NCBI RefSeq assembly: GCF_041296385.1
Contig: NC_091018.1
Span: forward strand, 2,549,501-2,613,500
Source: Aphelocoma coerulescens
Lineage: Eukaryota; Chordata; Aves; Passeriformes; Corvidae
Direction: 5' to 3'
DNA length: 64,000 nucleotides
Notes under the pieces: generated by a model
Database searches by the model: none
Seen by the model: the letters and a program-made list of their open reading frames with translations, nothing else
What the model was told of the DNA's origin: nothing
Part shown: in pieces, positions 61,540-64,000 of the stretch
Position numbering within the stretch: the first letter of the stretch is position 1
Layout of the letters: every line of letters begins with the position of its first letter
Made by a program: the position numbers and the translations under genes

Positions 61540-62775
61540 ACGCTGAATGCATTTTCAAAGTGACCCTGTCAAACTCAGAGTGACTGTAGCTTCTCCCCCT
61601 GAACTTTTGATCAAGTGCTCATGATTACATGCTGATTTTGTCAGAAACTCCATCCAGGCATGAACGGTGTACCTGCTGCAGCAAGGTCATGATATCGCAA
61701 GTTTCCATCCCACAAAATCACCTACCATTAAGAACTCATTTCTACCAATTGATTGCCAAAGCTCTTGTGGAACGTATCTATGGATGTTTTCTTTTTCATA
61801 AACAGTTTAGCAGATGCTCTGGTTCCCAGTGAATTCTAAGGAGCCCCAGAAGTGCAAAGAAACATTCCCTGTGTACAACCTGGGGTGTAAAATTATCCAG
61901 GAAGCACATTGAGCACTGGGGCAGGGAGAGTTTCCATGCCTTGGTGGGGCTCAGTTTCTCACACCTCCAGCATTCTGACTATCCATATTATCACTGCATT
62001 TATCTTATCAAAATACAAATTTGTGACAAACCAACTCCCATATATTTTTACCACTTCTGCACATTGATTTGTGGGAATGTAAATACATGCTGTTAACAGG
62101 GCATCCTGTTGTGTTCAAGGCTGATATTCCCTGTTAAACTTTCTTTTCAGATTGTTTTTCTAACTCTTCTTTGTTTTTAGAATAGGAGGAGTGGGACAAT
62201 TTAATTGTGTTAAATAGACCTATGACAGATATTTTTGAGACATCCCATACTTTGCTTAGATTGTTCCTTCTTAGAATCTTAAGTGTTTATTCTTTCTCCA
62301 CTTGAATACTTTAGTTTCTGTTTCCTTTCTCTTTCTCTCTGGAAAAAAGAATGAAAGAAGTAAAAGCAGACTTCAGTTTTATTCTGGTAGTGCTTCAAAT
62401 TCACCAACACAAACTGCAAGAACAACTGGTCACTGCTTGCAAAATTTGCAGCAACTTCTGAATCAGAATACATTCTCTCTGAACAGATTTTAAGATATTC
62501 CCCACAAAAATGTCAGTAAATTTATTCCCTGGAAGGGGTTTGGTTTGGTTTTGATTGGCATTTTTTTCCCCCAAAGTTGTAAGTCCTCCCCTTCTGTTTC
62601 TTCACCACACTGTCCCAATCCATTCCCTTATTAATTGCTTTTATAAAAGTGTAATTACCAAAGTGTAACTGTTTCATACAGATATCAAGAAATAGATAAT
62701 GTACTTTTCACAGAACATACTGTAGTCCAGAACTGCTTAAACCCAACAATAACAGCAAGAGGGGATGACAAAAAG
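61540..62775. other. AT-rich noncoding sequence, no gene seen
   Basis: No repeat family, exon pair or recognisable frame was found. Confidence 0.45.
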
Positions 62776-62778
62776 CTC

Positions 62779-62791
62779 TTTTTTTTTTTTT
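62779..62791. repeat. Poly-T tract (13 T)
   Basis: A plain homopolymer. Confidence 0.85.
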
Positions 62792-63099
62792 CCTGTTGAT
62801 GGATTGGAACCACACCACCACCATAAACTTTTATTATCTACAGCAGAAACTTGGCTTTACCTACTGAGGCACAGAAGAGAACTGTTGCTTGCATTATTTC
62901 CTAACTCCATGGTCCAGACTTTCTGTCTTTAGTGTGCCAAAACTACTGCAGCTTCTATGGAGTGCTGAAAGCCAAAATTCCCTCTTGAACCATCCACCTC
63001 TAAGCTCTCTCACAGAGCTCTTGAGGTACACAGCTTTCCCTATTTCTCCACATTAAGTCATAAGACCTCATATGAAAGATTATGCAGAACCCTTGAATT

Positions 63100-63116
63100 A
63101 AAAAAAAAAAAAAAAA
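63100..63116. repeat. Poly-A tract (17 A)
   Basis: A homopolymer followed about 12 bp later by a second A10 run. It could be a retroposed tail, but the upstream sequence matches nothing I recognise and no flanking duplication is evident. Confidence 0.85.
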
Positions 63117-63129
63117 GTACATTTAGGAA

Positions 63130-64000
63130 AAAAAAAAAGGAAAAGACTGAAATGAAACAACTTGTCATTGCATTTTCTATAAACTGCACTTTTCATCCTC
63201 TTTTACTCTTTGTTGTTTCTTTTCCTGAATCGAATACAATTTTGGCAGTGCTTTATTGTCTGCAGTCTAAATAAGTCCTTTCTCCTTGACACTGAGGCAG
63301 TTTTACCTGGCAGAGCATTAGGGGGTAAATGCTTTTAATGAGACTCCTTCACCTGTGCAGAATTTGAACTTTCTCCCCAGGGAGGAAAGAGTGGTGCACC
63401 CCACAGGGAGTCTTTTGATTTACTATTGAGCCTCTTTTGCATAACAGGCCACAGATTACAGAAAGAGCAAAGCACTTACGTTGTTACTGAGATTTAATAC
63501 TGCATTCATTAAGGGTCCTATTGCTATTTTAGGAGGAAGGTACAAAGAGTTTGTTAAAAATAGAAACAGAAATCATTAGGTAGTAAAGGCACTGGCACGA
63601 TGCTCTGATCATTTCACAGAATCCCTCACATCCTGAAGGGGGTGTGGATAAAGCACCCAGTGACACTATTTGAAAGAATTGCTACAGTTTGGAAAGTGTT
63701 CAGTGTTTAGCTGTGCAAAGTGAGTAAACTTCTGACAGATGAGTTTCCTTGAGACAGTTTTTATGAAATACCTAAAAAACCAGTTCTGCCTGAGCCACTG
63801 AGACCTGAGGAAATATTTAACAAATACTGAGCTTTCTTCAAAGTCTCCCTCCTTGGCCCCTCTGTCTTCTCAGAGGAAAATAATTGCTCACAATTATTTA
63901 CCTCATAACTTCCCAATCCTGTCACCATATACAGTGTAATCACATTTTCTTGTACACTGACTTTGCTGCACCATATAAGCTGAGGGACAACTTCTGTGTG
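63130..64000. other. Noncoding sequence, no gene seen
   Basis: No repeat, splice-site pair or recognisable frame was found. Confidence 0.45.

Overview
The window reads as nuclear DNA of a sauropsid, most likely a bird. It is AT-rich and poor in repeats. The only interspersed repeats I can see are short, eroded pieces of CR1-type LINEs (3'-end matches near 1181-1230 on the minus strand and 59751-59802 on the plus strand, and a possible ORF2-derived piece near 41665-41725). Simple repeats are few. There are no operons, bacterial-type genes, rRNA, tRNA, CRISPR arrays or intact mobile elements.

No gene can be named. No reading frame matches a protein I recognise, so the window is most simply an intergenic region or a very large intron. 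Some frames are still more gene-like than the background. The best group is on the minus strand at 29.5-32.7 kb: a 176-nt spliceable exon (32712-32537), a 208-codon open frame (31372-30749), and a terminal exon (29841-29543) encoding one hydrophobic segment and a Cys-rich tail. Together they could be part of an unrecognised single-pass membrane protein gene. On the plus strand, a 478-nt open segment at 16943-17420 has usable splice signals at both ends, and a 51-nt exon-like segment at 54749-54799 has near-ideal splice sites. Several shorter candidates are listed with low confidence.

Layout: 1-16.9 kb is mostly featureless AT-rich sequence with one CR1 remnant, an (ATT)17 microsatellite at 8167-8217 and a 21-nt microexon-like segment at 11035-11055. 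From 15 to 25 kb there are several short GC-rich, CpG-poor patches and the 478-nt open segment. From 29.5 to 33 kb lies the minus-strand candidate locus. From 36.9 to 42 kb there are old repeat traces, a perfect CRE (40659-40666) and a TATA-type promoter-like element (41925). From 46.4 to 48.4 kb there are two short coding-like stretches. From 50 to 54 kb there are blocks that look like conserved noncoding elements. From 54 to 64 kb there are two adjacent exon-like segments, an AT palindrome, an (AC)10/poly-A pair, a TTCTTA hexamer array next to a CRE-like hairpin, and a CR1 3' end.

Gene-level calls rest on open frames and splice consensus read by eye. Alignment to bird genomes and RNA-seq would settle them.
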